This document shows positions 15,183 to 22,754 of a stretch of 39,005 nucleotides of DNA, piece by piece (the first letter of the stretch is position 1; every line of letters begins with the position of its first letter). Source of the stretch: Patescibacteria group bacterium (GTDB taxonomy: Bacteria; Patescibacteriota; Patescibacteriia; UBA1558; UBA10009); NCBI GenBank assembly GCA_018818425.1, contig JAHISB010000044.1:1-39005 (forward strand), read 5' to 3'. Position numbers and translations under genes: made by a program. Under the pieces are notes generated by a model. That model did not search any database. It worked only from the letters and a program-made list of their open reading frames with translations, and was not told the origin of the DNA.

Positions 15183-15923
15183 ATGTATTATACAATTATA
15201 GGAGTTGTAATTTTTTTGGTTCTTATCTCTTTGAGACAGATTAATCAATACCAGAGAGGGGTAATGTTTACCTTTGGCCGCTATACCGGCACCAAGATGC
15301 CTGGCTGGCGCTTGGTTATTCCGATTTTTCAGATGATGAAGAAAGTTGATATCAGAGTTAAGGCCGTAGATGTGCCCGACCAGGAGGCCATTACCAAGGA
15401 TAATGTTTCGGTCAGGGTTAACGCGGTTATTTATTATAAAGTAGTTGATGCCGCTAAATCGTTTATTGAGGTGGAAAATTTTTACTATGCTGTCTCCCAG
15501 CTGGCTCAAACTACCATGAGGAACGTGGTGGGCGAGGTTGATTTAGATGAGTTATTAACTGGTCGCGATGCTGTTTCTAACAAGATTCAAATTATTGTTG
15601 ATAAAGCCACCGACCCTTGGGGCATTAAAGTAGAAAGCGTGGATTTAAAGGACATTGTTTTGCCGGAAGAAATGAAGAGGACTATCGCCAAGCAGGCCGA
15701 AGCGGAACGGGAGCGCCGGGCCGTTATTATTAAAGCCGAAGGCGAGGTTATTGCCGCCAAGAATATATCTAAAGCCGCCGAAATGCTTTCCGGCTCTAAA
15801 GGCGCTTTGCATTTAAGGACTTTGCAGTCTATCAACGACCTTTCTTCCGATCAGTCCAATACTGTGATTTTTGTCCTGCCTTTAGAAGTGCTGCAGGCGT
15901 TTGCGGGGTATAAAAAGGACTGA
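15183..15923 (+). CDS. Slipin/stomatin-like SPFH (Band 7) protein
   Basis: SPFH proteins form membrane-bound oligomeric scaffolds. The 246-aa product starts with one membrane helix (about 3-18), followed by the Band 7 domain with YQRGVMFTFGRYTGTKMPGW, VDIRVKAVDVPDQEAITKDN, VSVRVNAVIYYKVVDA and DPWGIKVESVDLKDIVLPEE, then a coiled coil (AKQAEAERERRAVIIKAEGE). This matches bacterial slipins. Slipins often sit next to an NfeD protein; none is recognisable here, although the upstream four-helix protein could be a membrane partner. Confidence 0.9.
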   Translation: MYYTIIGVVIFLVLISLRQINQYQRGVMFTFGRYTGTKMPGWRLVIPIFQMMKKVDIRVKAVDVPDQEAITKDNVSVRVNAVIYYKVVDAAKSFIEVENFYYAVSQLAQTTMRNVVGEVDLDELLTGRDAVSNKIQIIVDKATDPWGIKVESVDLKDIVLPEEMKRTIAKQAEAERERRAVIIKAEGEVIAAKNISKAAEMLSGSKGALHLRTLQSINDLSSDQSNTVIFVLPLEVLQAFAGYKKD

Positions 15924-15946
15924 GGACTGAGGATTTCGGCCAGGGG

Positions 15947-15994
15947 CCGATCAGCCTTTCGGCCAAAAGCCGATGACCTATGGCTCATGGCTGG
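15947..15994. repeat. GC-rich element E3, copy 1
   Basis: The segment contains GCCTTTCGGCCAAAAGCCGA and CCTATGGCTCATGGC. A close copy lies at 35775-35822, where it interrupts another repeat. Confidence 0.75.
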
Positions 15995-16035
15995 GAGGAT
16001 TAATTTTTTAAATTATCGTTGAATCATAAATTATT

Positions 16036-16473
16036 ATGAATATCGGACGAGTTTTATTTATAGCCATTTTTCTTTTTTCTTCGGCTACTCTTTTAACAGT
16101 TAGCTCGGCTTTAGAAATGGTTAAGAACAGCATTGTTTCGCCCTGGGAGCAAGATTTAAGAGGGCAAAAAAAACAGTTGGAATTAGAGCAAGAGTATAAA
16201 GAGAATTTGTTAAAAATTCTGGAAACTTTTAACACCGGCAATGCTCAATTAACCGATGAACAGCTTAGTAATTTTGAGGAAGAACTTTTATCTTTAACTG
16301 TGCCGGCAGAATTAAAGGATCTGCATTTTGAATTAGTGGCTTCGCTGGCTTTGATTAATCAAAAATCAGATGAGAGCGATAAGGAGATTATTCTTCAAAA
16401 AATAGAAAGGATGCTGGAACAGTATAGCTGGCTGACTTCCAGCTGGTCAATGTTTTTAATGAACAATTTTTAA
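16036..16473 (+). CDS. Hypothetical exported coiled-coil protein, 145 aa
   Basis: An N-terminal hydrophobic segment (about 4-25, RVLFIAIFLFSSATLLTVSS) acts as signal or anchor. The rest is almost wholly helical and charged (LRGQKKQLELEQEYKENLLK; EEELLSLTVPAELKDLHFEL), ending with LTSSWSMFLMNNF. Function unknown; the layout suggests an extracytoplasmic helical-bundle protein. Confidence 0.65.
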   Translation: MNIGRVLFIAIFLFSSATLLTVSSALEMVKNSIVSPWEQDLRGQKKQLELEQEYKENLLKILETFNTGNAQLTDEQLSNFEEELLSLTVPAELKDLHFELVASLALINQKSDESDKEIILQKIERMLEQYSWLTSSWSMFLMNNF

Positions 16474-16555
16474 AAGTAGCGAGAGATGATTATAAATTTT
16501 TTTCTGCCGCAATTTTATATTTTCGGCTGCGACATAGCTTTGTAACCCTCTCTAA

Positions 16556-17338
16556 TTGATTATTTTTCTTATGCTTTTTTTTTATCGCCTTTGGGCTTTA
16601 CTGCTGACATTATTTACTGCCGCCTGTTTATTCTTCATCTTTTATAAAGGCCGTTATTTATATTCAGGGGCTTTTTTTTGTTTTATTATAATTTTTTTGG
16701 GCACTTATTTTTTATTAAACCCAAAACTAAAAAATTGGCGGCAAAGCGTTAGTTACTCTTTTTTCTCTTTCCTGCTTTTAGCCAGCGGAATTTTTTATTT
16801 AGTTTTTGCGGAGGACCTGATAATCAAGGCGGGAATTATTATTTTAGTTAACTCGTTATTATTTATTTATTTAAATGAATTTTCAAAACAATTTTTTACT
16901 CCGCAGAAAGCAATGGAGGAAAGGCAGTTATCAACTTTTTTGCTGATTGAGTCGGTAATTGTTTTTTTTATTTCTGCCGGCTTATTGGGCTTAAGAGATT
17001 TTTTAAATTTGTCTTTAGTAATTTTAATTCTGCCTTTTGCTTTATTGATATTTACCTTGTTTAATTATTTGGCGGTTATAAACAAGAAACCGAGGCTTAA
17101 TAAGATACTGTTTTCTTTGATTATTACCCTGGTTATGATAGAATTATTTTGGGCCATGGCTATTTTATCTTTAGTTTATTATTTAAAAGGCCTAATTATC
17201 AGTTTTTTGTATTTGTTGACGGTTAAGTTTCTTATCAGCAATTTATCCAAAAGGGATTTTTATAAAGTTATGCGAAATTATTTGGCGGTTATTTTAATTA
17301 TCCTGGGCATTATTTTGTTTACCAGCCGCTGGTTTTAA
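16556..17338 (+). CDS. Multi-pass membrane protein, about 260 aa
   Basis: The product is very hydrophobic with about eight predicted membrane segments and short Lys/Arg-containing loops (NPKLKNWRQS, NKKPRLNK, SNLSKRDFYKVM). The start may be TTG 16556 or ATG 16571; neither has a clear ribosome site. No polar catalytic residues stand out in the helices and I recognise no family. Confidence 0.65.
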   Translation: MIIFLMLFFYRLWALLLTLFTAACLFFIFYKGRYLYSGAFFCFIIIFLGTYFLLNPKLKNWRQSVSYSFFSFLLLASGIFYLVFAEDLIIKAGIIILVNSLLFIYLNEFSKQFFTPQKAMEERQLSTFLLIESVIVFFISAGLLGLRDFLNLSLVILILPFALLIFTLFNYLAVINKKPRLNKILFSLIITLVMIELFWAMAILSLVYYLKGLIISFLYLLTVKFLISNLSKRDFYKVMRNYLAVILIILGIILFTSRWF

Positions 17339-17374
17339 TTACATTATCGCTTAACTATATTGTTTTGAGATTTT

Positions 17375-17520
17375 ATCCAGCACCTTTCTGGAATATTTAA
17401 GCGCCATTTAATTGATGCTGGGGATAAGTCTATCACCATATATCTAAAAAAGTAATGACGGAGGTATGGGTATTAAAAAATTCTTTCAGCGGGGTATAAT
17501 ACCCCTGGAAGGTGCGGGAT
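17375..17520 (+). ncRNA. Possible structured RNA or leader between two genes
   Basis: Bases 17375-17391 pair with 17504-17520 at 15 of 17 positions (core GCACCTT/AAGGTGC), closing a region of about 145 nt. Inside, GGGTATTA and TAATACCC pair perfectly and CCATA/TATGG can pair. No good promoter is visible at its 5' edge. It could be part of a leader for the HtrA-like gene, an independent RNA, or a DNA-level palindrome. I cannot assign a family. Confidence 0.4.
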
Positions 17521-17534
17521 TTATTAAAATAGGT

Positions 17535-17540
17535 TATAAT
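17535..17540 (+). promoter_or_regulatory. -10 box of the HtrA-like gene
   Basis: TATAAT lies 7 nt before ATG 17548, with no good -35 at 17 nt. If used, the mRNA is leaderless. Confidence 0.45.
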
Positions 17541-17547
17541 AGAAATA

Positions 17548-18783
17548 ATGACTATTGTAAAAAAAGATAAAAAAAATAAATCAACAGATGCCATAGAGGA
17601 AATTTATAAACAGGACATTCAAGCGCCGACTATTATCAAAAATAGGACGGGGTTTAAAATTATTATTGTTTGTTTGATTATTTCCTTTTTAAGCGGTTTT
17701 ATCGGCGCCTGGTTAAAAGATGCTTTAATTGGCCAGAGCATTATTACTTATGCTCCCACGGCTGCGCAGCCAAACACCGAAACTGAAATTTTAGATTTAG
17801 AATTCTTACTTTCTAAAGAAGACCAGCAGTATAATAAAGTTTTAAGCGAGCTCAAGGGCCAGCTGGTCGGTTTTTATAAAAAAAGGAGCGGCCAGGGTAT
17901 TTTAGATTCAATTTATTTACAAAAGGATTTTTTGGGCTCGGGCATAATTGTCACCAGCGACGGCTGGCTTTTAACTCATAGCCAGGTGGTCGGCAACGAA
18001 GATTATGTAGTTATTACCGCCGATAAAAAAGTTTTAGAGCCGCTTAAAGAAGTGGCGGATGATTTCACCAAAACGGTTTTAGTTCAGGTTTCGGCCAAAG
18101 ATTTAACACCCGTTAAATTTGCCGACTTAAATTATTTACAAGTGACCGATCCTTTGCTGACGGTTCGTTACTCTGCCCAAAATCATGGCTCGGACATTGT
18201 TTTAACTTCTATTCAACGGTTCGCTTATCATGACCAAGTTAAGCCGACTGATTTTTTGCTGTCTACAGAAAAGATTGACCATTATTTAAAGGTAACTGAT
18301 GATTTTGATTTAGTTTATAACGGCGCGGCTGTTTTCAACAATCAAAGCGAGGTTGTCGGTTTGTTGTTTAAATCGGGGCGCGAAGAAATTAGACTAGCCG
18401 TTCCAGGCTATTATTTAAAGTCGGCGGTCAGCAATTTCCTTTCTTCTTCCGCCGAAGTTATCAGAAGCAGTTTAGGGGTTTATTATGTTGATTTATCAGA
18501 ATCACTGGGCTTGCCGGAAGAAGTGGCCGGGGGCAGGTTAAAAGGAGCTGTTCTTTTGGGCGATTTAGATGCCAATGTTATGGCCGTGGCCGAGGGCAGC
18601 AGCGCCGCCGAAGCCGGTTTGGAAGCCGGCGACATTATTCTTAAAGTCAATAACGAAGAAATAAACGAAAAAAATTCCTTAACCAAACTAATTCAGGATT
18701 ATACTCCGGGCCAGGAACTGACTCTTTTAGTTTTCAGAGCAGGGGAGGAGCTGGAAATTAAGGCGGTGCTGGGGGAGATATAG
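17548..18783 (+). CDS. HtrA/DegP-like PDZ protein with a degenerate protease domain
   Basis: HtrA proteins are membrane-anchored, extracytoplasmic serine proteases that act in protein quality control. The 411-aa product has an anchor (about 34-55), a trypsin-like fold recognisable by FLGSGIIVTSDGWLLTHSQV, AKDLTPVKFADLNYLQVTDP and GAAVFNNQSEVVGLL, and a C-terminal PDZ domain (about 310-410, with AGLEAGDIILKVNNEEI). All three catalytic positions appear changed: the family His (TNxHVV) is Q146, the Asp (TDLAV) is about K175, and the Ser (GNSGGP) is N258. I infer a non-proteolytic scaffold, chaperone or binding protein. Lone gene with its own terminator. Confidence 0.85.
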   Translation: MTIVKKDKKNKSTDAIEEIYKQDIQAPTIIKNRTGFKIIIVCLIISFLSGFIGAWLKDALIGQSIITYAPTAAQPNTETEILDLEFLLSKEDQQYNKVLSELKGQLVGFYKKRSGQGILDSIYLQKDFLGSGIIVTSDGWLLTHSQVVGNEDYVVITADKKVLEPLKEVADDFTKTVLVQVSAKDLTPVKFADLNYLQVTDPLLTVRYSAQNHGSDIVLTSIQRFAYHDQVKPTDFLLSTEKIDHYLKVTDDFDLVYNGAAVFNNQSEVVGLLFKSGREEIRLAVPGYYLKSAVSNFLSSSAEVIRSSLGVYYVDLSESLGLPEEVAGGRLKGAVLLGDLDANVMAVAEGSSAAEAGLEAGDIILKVNNEEINEKNSLTKLIQDYTPGQELTLLVFRAGEELEIKAVLGEI

Positions 18784-18858
18784 TTATTAGATTATTTGAG
18801 TATTAGATTATTTGAGTATTAGATTATTTGAATATTAGATTATTTGAATATTTGGTTT
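18781..18858. repeat. AT-rich word repeat W6, copy 1
   Basis: The word GATTATTTGAATATTA (with G/A variation) repeats four times in tandem. Related sequences occur at 27558-27628, 37888-37934 and 38218-38303. Confidence 0.75.
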
Positions 18859-18881
18859 CCGTCAAAATAGGCGGTTTTTTT
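18859..18881 (+). terminator. Intrinsic terminator of the HtrA-like gene
   Basis: CCGTC pairs with GGCGG (one wobble), followed by seven T residues. Confidence 0.65.
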
Positions 18882-18887
18882 ATTAAT

Positions 18888-18917
18888 TTGACTTTCGGTT
18901 TATTTTCGGTGTATAAT
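18888..18917 (+). promoter_or_regulatory. Promoter of lexA
   Basis: TTGACT (18888-18893), an 18-nt spacer and TATAAT (18912-18917). The leader of about 170 nt contains mini-element E1. I see no GAAC-N4-GTTC or CTGT-N8-ACAG type LexA box over the promoter, so any autoregulation would use another operator. Confidence 0.7.
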
Positions 18918-18965
18918 GAAAGTGTAAAAAGGGGATTGTGGATAACTGTTGAATTTCAAATTTTG

Positions 18966-19031
18966 CCATGCCTGCCGGTCTTCGACTCTGAAGGATGAGC
19001 CCTCATGCTCAGACTCGAATGAGCAGGCAGG
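18966..19031. repeat. 66-bp nested-hairpin mini-element E1, copy 2
   Basis: Exactly the same length as the copy at 6485-6550, with the same CCTGCC/GGCAGG ends and the same conserved C-C mismatch in the middle stem; a few point differences. Confidence 0.85.
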
Positions 19032-19097
19032 AAAAAACCTAATTTCGAAATTCGAGCTTCAAAATTTATTCAAAATTATCAATTAATCACCAAATAT

Positions 19098-19715
19098 ATG
19101 GAAAAACTATCTAAACGTCAAAAAGAAATCCTTGATTTCATCACCTATTATTTAAAAGAAAATGACTATGCGCCCAGCTATATGGAAATAGCCGAACATT
19201 TTGGCCTGACTTCGCCGGCCACGGTTCATCAGCACATTAAAGCTTTAGAAGATAAGGGCTATTTAAAATCAGAAAAATATCAAAAAAGAGCTTTAGAGCC
19301 GATGTATTTGTCCAGTTATCGTGATTCCACCATAATCGACCTGCCTTTGGTGGGCCTTATTACGGCCGGCGAGCCCATTGAAGCTGTTGAGGAAAAGGAA
19401 ACCATGGCCGTGCCTTCCAACTTTATTAAAGATTCGGAAAATTCTTATGTCTTAAAAGTTAAGGGCCAATCAATGATTGACGAAGGCATCTGGGACGGCG
19501 ACTATGTTATTGTGGAAAGGAATCACAGCCCGCAGAACGGCGATGTGGTGGTGGCGCTTTTGGATAATGCCTATGCCACCTTGAAAAAATTTTATCGCGA
19601 AAAAAACAGCATTAGGTTGCAGCCGGCCAATCCATCAATGAAACCCATTTACACCAAAGACCCTCTGATCCAAGGAATAGTCAGAGCAGTTATTAGAAAG
19701 TTTGCGGCGGTTTGA
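19098..19715 (+). CDS. lexA: LexA repressor (self-cleaving, S24 family)
   Basis: LexA represses DNA-damage genes and cleaves itself when stimulated by RecA-ssDNA. The 205-aa product has a winged-helix N-terminus (YAPSYMEIAEHFGLTSPATV), the cleavage site A90-G91 in ITAGEPIEAVEE, catalytic S125 in VKGQSMIDEGIWDGDYV and the general-base Lys near K163 in ATLKKFY. All elements needed for autoproteolysis are intact and length is normal. It lies alone between its promoter and a strong hairpin. I cannot define its operator, so its regulon is unknown from this window. Confidence 0.96.
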   Translation: MEKLSKRQKEILDFITYYLKENDYAPSYMEIAEHFGLTSPATVHQHIKALEDKGYLKSEKYQKRALEPMYLSSYRDSTIIDLPLVGLITAGEPIEAVEEKETMAVPSNFIKDSENSYVLKVKGQSMIDEGIWDGDYVIVERNHSPQNGDVVVALLDNAYATLKKFYREKNSIRLQPANPSMKPIYTKDPLIQGIVRAVIRKFAAV

Positions 19716-19763
19716 GCGCTTTAGTCATAAGTCATTGATAGTCTTCAACTCTCAAAAATAAAG

Positions 19764-19798
19764 AAAGTCCTCGCTGTTTTGCGCTTAGCGAGGACTTT
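19764..19798. terminator. Strong hairpin after lexA
   Basis: AAAGTCCTCGCT and AGCGAGGACTTT form a perfect 12-bp stem. Only TTT follows on +, so it is a probable terminator with a weak U-tract. Confidence 0.6.
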
Positions 19799-19883
19799 GA
19801 TAATCAGGCACGCATCAAGGCACTCGAGATTTGTCAGACAGCAGATTCTGTGTTAGGATAATTCACGTTAAATCAGCAAAAAT

Positions 19884-20906
19884 ATGTTGCATATGCTGCA
19901 AAAGAAAATAGGCATAGACTTAGGCACCACCAGTACTTTAGTTTACCTGCCCAAGCGCGGGATTATTATTAATGAGCCGTCGGTGGTGGCTATTTCGTTA
20001 TTGGATAAAAAAGTTCTGGCCGTGGGCGACGAAGCCAAAGACATGATTGGCCGCACTCCCGATACTATTGTGGCCAAGCGCCCTTTGCGCGACGGCGTGA
20101 TTGCCGATTATAAAACAACCGAAAGCATGCTGCGCTACTTTATCAATAAAGCCATTGGCGGCATCAAGCTGTTTAGGCCGGAAGTAATGATTGCGGTGCC
20201 GGCAGGCATTACCTCCACCGAACGCCGGGCCGTGATTGACGCCACCATGTCGGCCGGGGCCAAGGCCGCTTATATAATTAAAGAGCCGATTGCTTCGGCC
20301 ATTGGCGCCAATATTCCCATCGGGTCTGCCTCGGGGCATATGGTGGTGGATATGGGCGGCGGCACCAGCGAGATTGCGGTGATTTCTTTGGGCGGCATTG
20401 TTACCAATACTTCCATCAGAATTGGCGGCGTAAAATTCGATTATGCCATTGCTGAATTCATCCGGAAAAAATACGGCTTAGCCATCGGCGAAAGAACGTC
20501 CGAAGAAATCAAAATCAGAATCGGCTCGGCCATGTATTTAGATGATAATGAACGGCTCAAAATGAACATTAAGGGCCGCGATATGATCTCCGGCCTGCCC
20601 AGATCCATTGAAGTTAATTCCGATGATGTTACCGAAGCTTTGCAGAACGACTTGCAGGGCGTTATCTCGGCCGTTAAAACAGTTTTATTTAATACCCCGC
20701 CGGAGCTTTCTGCCGACGTAATGGATAAAGGCATGATTTTAACCGGCGGTTCTTCGCTTTTAAGAAATATCGATACCTTGCTTTCTCAGGCCACGGGCGT
20801 GCCGGCTTATGTGGCCGACGATGCTATTTTGTGCGTGGCCAAAGGAACGGGTGTGGCTCTGGATAATCTGGAGTCGTATAAGCGAAGCATACTTTCTACG
20901 AAATGA
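19884..20906 (+). CDS. mreB: Rod-shape-determining protein MreB
   Basis: MreB is the bacterial actin that guides lateral wall synthesis. The 340-aa product has the actin-type nucleotide motifs: phosphate 1 IGIDLGTTSTLVYL, connect 1 VIADYKTTESMLRYF, phosphate 2 MVVDMGGGTSEIAVIS and adenosine loop MILTGGSSLLRNI. Length is normal. An alternative start at ATG 19893 would remove three residues. mreC, mreD and rodA do not follow, so the usual shape operon is broken up. It argues for a rod or otherwise non-spherical cell, or for MreB use in wall placement. Confidence 0.96.
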   Translation: MLHMLQKKIGIDLGTTSTLVYLPKRGIIINEPSVVAISLLDKKVLAVGDEAKDMIGRTPDTIVAKRPLRDGVIADYKTTESMLRYFINKAIGGIKLFRPEVMIAVPAGITSTERRAVIDATMSAGAKAAYIIKEPIASAIGANIPIGSASGHMVVDMGGGTSEIAVISLGGIVTNTSIRIGGVKFDYAIAEFIRKKYGLAIGERTSEEIKIRIGSAMYLDDNERLKMNIKGRDMISGLPRSIEVNSDDVTEALQNDLQGVISAVKTVLFNTPPELSADVMDKGMILTGGSSLLRNIDTLLSQATGVPAYVADDAILCVAKGTGVALDNLESYKRSILSTK

Positions 20907-20907
20907 T

Positions 20908-21020
20908 CAAATTAAAAGAACCAAAGATCCAAACAAATCAGAAATCAAAAGAACCCATTTTTTTATTTTTAATTTTTTATTTGTTTGGCATTTTTGATTT
21001 TGGTTCTTGGAAATTTTAAT
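20908..21020. repeat. AT-rich long-hairpin repeat W2, copy 2
   Basis: AAAAGAACCAAAGATCCAAA words are followed by inverted TTTGTTTGGCATTTTTGATT and TTGGTTCTTGG. Like copy 1 it ends just before a start codon. Confidence 0.65.
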
Positions 21021-21023
21021 TTT

Positions 21024-22130
21024 ATGATTATAGCCATTGATGCCTCGCGGGCCAATAAAACTAAACGATCAGGGATAGAGTGGTATTCCTATTATCTGTT
21101 AAAACAGCTTTATCAGCTCGATGATCAGAACCGCTATTTTTTATATACGCCGGAAAAGCTGATTGACGACCTTAAACCCCCGCCTTCTAATTTTACCGAA
21201 AAGGTTTTAAAATGGCCTTTAAAAAAATTATGGACTCTGGGCCGGTTTAGTTTAGAGATGCTTTTTAATAAACCCGATATTTTATTTGTTCCTTCCCATA
21301 CTTTTCCTTTAATCGGCGCTAAAAAAAATATTATCACCTGGCACGATGTTGGCTATAAGAAGTTTCCGGAAACTTATACTAAATGGGAGCTTTGGTCATT
21401 GAACCAGGGTAATAAAAGGGCGGTTAAGATAGCGGATAAAATTATTACTATCTCTCATTTTTCCAAAAAAGAAATTTTAAAGTTTTATAAAATTGATCCG
21501 GAAAAAATTTCGGTAATATATCTGGGTTGCAACCACGATCTCTGGCAGCCGGCGCCGGCTGATGCAGTCAGAGATTTTTTACAAAGAAATAGTTTTAAGG
21601 CGCCTTATTTTGTTTATTTAGGCCGACTGGCTTTAAGGAAAAATATTGTCGGCCTGATCAGAATTTATAATCGTTTCAGGGAAAAATATCATAAGCCGCA
21701 TCAGCTGATTTTAATTGGTTCGGCCGAGCCGCAGCAGGATGAAATTAATCAGGAAATTCAGGCCTCGCCCTTTAAAGATGAGATAAAAAAAATGGGCTGG
21801 CTGCCAACAGAACAATTGCCGATTTTATTGAGTGGCGCCAGCGGCTTTGTTTTCCCTACTATTTACGAGGGATTTGGCTTGCCGGCCGTAGAAGCCATGG
21901 CCTGCGGCTGTCCGGTAATTGCCAGCAATTCCGGGGCTTTGCCCGAGATTATTGATGAAGCCGGCCTTTTAACAGAAGCCCATGATGTTGACGGCTTTGC
22001 CCAAAATATGATAAAAGTAATTGAAGATTCAGAATTTCGCCAGGATTTAATCAGTAAAGGATTACAAAGATCTAAGGAATTCAGCTGGGAAAAGTGTGCT
22101 CAAGAAACGTTAAAAATTCTACAATCATAA
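21024..22130 (+). CDS. GT4-type glycosyltransferase (A)
   Basis: A retaining GT-B glycosyltransferase that would transfer a sugar from a nucleotide donor onto a growing surface glycan at the inner membrane face. The 368-aa product starts MIIAIDASRANKTKRSGIEW (glycine-poor acceptor loop), contains ITWHDVGYKKFP and VYLGRLALRKNI, and has the donor-site EX7E signature in PTIYEGFGLPAVEAMACGCP. I chose ATG 21024; an earlier start at 20985 lies within the hairpin repeat. First gene of the glycan block; the sugar cannot be named. Confidence 0.88.
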   Translation: MIIAIDASRANKTKRSGIEWYSYYLLKQLYQLDDQNRYFLYTPEKLIDDLKPPPSNFTEKVLKWPLKKLWTLGRFSLEMLFNKPDILFVPSHTFPLIGAKKNIITWHDVGYKKFPETYTKWELWSLNQGNKRAVKIADKIITISHFSKKEILKFYKIDPEKISVIYLGCNHDLWQPAPADAVRDFLQRNSFKAPYFVYLGRLALRKNIVGLIRIYNRFREKYHKPHQLILIGSAEPQQDEINQEIQASPFKDEIKKMGWLPTEQLPILLSGASGFVFPTIYEGFGLPAVEAMACGCPVIASNSGALPEIIDEAGLLTEAHDVDGFAQNMIKVIEDSEFRQDLISKGLQRSKEFSWEKCAQETLKILQS

Positions 22131-22149
22131 ATAATTTGTTTTAAAATGG

Positions 22150-22172
22150 CTGACCAAATAGGTCGGTTTTTT
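22150..22172 (+). terminator. Intrinsic terminator of glycosyltransferase A
   Basis: CTGACC-AAATA-GGTCGG (one wobble) followed by six T residues. Confidence 0.75.
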
Positions 22173-22183
22173 AATTAAAAAAG

Positions 22184-22230
22184 TAGCGACGCATTGTCAT
22201 CCTGAGCCGAGACGAAGGATTGCATCGCTA
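22184..22230. repeat. 47-bp inverted-repeat element E4, copy 2
   Basis: 44 of 47 bases match the reverse complement of 8361-8407. Its flanks extend the end stem to AAAAGTAGCGA/TCGCTACTTTT. Confidence 0.85.
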
Positions 22231-22272
22231 CTTTTATGCTCATTCAAATTAATAAGCCGAATTTTGTAGCCC

Positions 22273-22312
22273 CGCTTTGTAGCTACGCGCCGCGGCGCGT
22301 AGCTACAAAGCG
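22273..22312. repeat. Perfect 40-bp palindrome
   Basis: CGCTTTGTAGCTACGCGCCG is followed immediately by its exact reverse complement. It lies 8 bp past the 3' end of rnpB (minus strand) and could terminate that transcript or form a cruciform; there is no U-tract on either side. Confidence 0.9.
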
Positions 22313-22320
22313 AGGCCGAT

Positions 22321-22660
22321 GATCATCTATCTAGCCACGCTTGTTGCCAAGCGGATCAAGCTCCCAACCCGCCCTTCAACAATGTTCAGGGCCTACTTGG
22401 GATTGCACCGAATAGAAGTTTACCTCTTTTTCTATGTCGCCATAGAAACGGGTCAGCTGATTATCTGACCTTTTCACCCTTAATTCACGGAGGGTATACC
22501 CTTGATCCACGAATAGGAATATTTTCTGTTGCACTTGTCCTAATCCGAGAGTTGCCTCTCGAATCGGTTGGCGTTACCAACTATTCTCGTTTTTTAATGG
22601 AACGATAACCGCGGTGTTCGGACTTTCCTCTCACGCCTAAATGGCGCAAGCGATCATCTA
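22321..22660 (-). ncRNA. rnpB: RNase P RNA (bacterial type A-like)
   Basis: RNase P RNA is the catalytic subunit that trims tRNA 5' ends. On the minus strand the 5' part holds the conserved GAGGAAAGTCCGAACACCGC (CR I), followed downstream by GGGTGCAATCCCAAGTAGG-type P15/P16-region sequence and a GGCTAGATAGATGATCAT 3' end. The termini pair (GATGATCGCTTG with CAAGC...GATCATC) to form P1. About 340 nt. Ends are estimated from P1. A consensus promoter lies 20-48 nt upstream. Confidence 0.93.
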
Positions 22661-22679
22661 AATTTGAATGAGCAAAATG

Positions 22680-22708
22680 AGTATAGCACAATAGAATTGT
22701 TTTGTCAA
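22680..22708 (-). promoter_or_regulatory. Promoter of rnpB
   Basis: On the minus strand: TTGACA (22703-22708), a 17-nt spacer and TATACT (22680-22685), near-consensus as expected for a stable RNA. Confidence 0.85.
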
Positions 22709-22719
22709 CATGAAAATTT

Positions 22720-22748
22720 TTGCCTAAAGAGCTTTGTTTTGCTATGAT
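22720..22748 (+). promoter_or_regulatory. Promoter of the sugar transferase gene
   Basis: TTGCCT (22720-22725), a 17-nt spacer and TATGAT (22743-22748). The ATG at 22755 is 6 nt past the -10 box, so the mRNA should be leaderless. It is divergent from the rnpB promoter. Confidence 0.65.
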
Positions 22749-22754
22749 ACTCAT

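Noticed and set aside
18888-19097. SOS box upstream of lexA
   Set aside because: I looked for Gram-positive and proteobacterial LexA boxes over the promoter and leader and found no convincing match.
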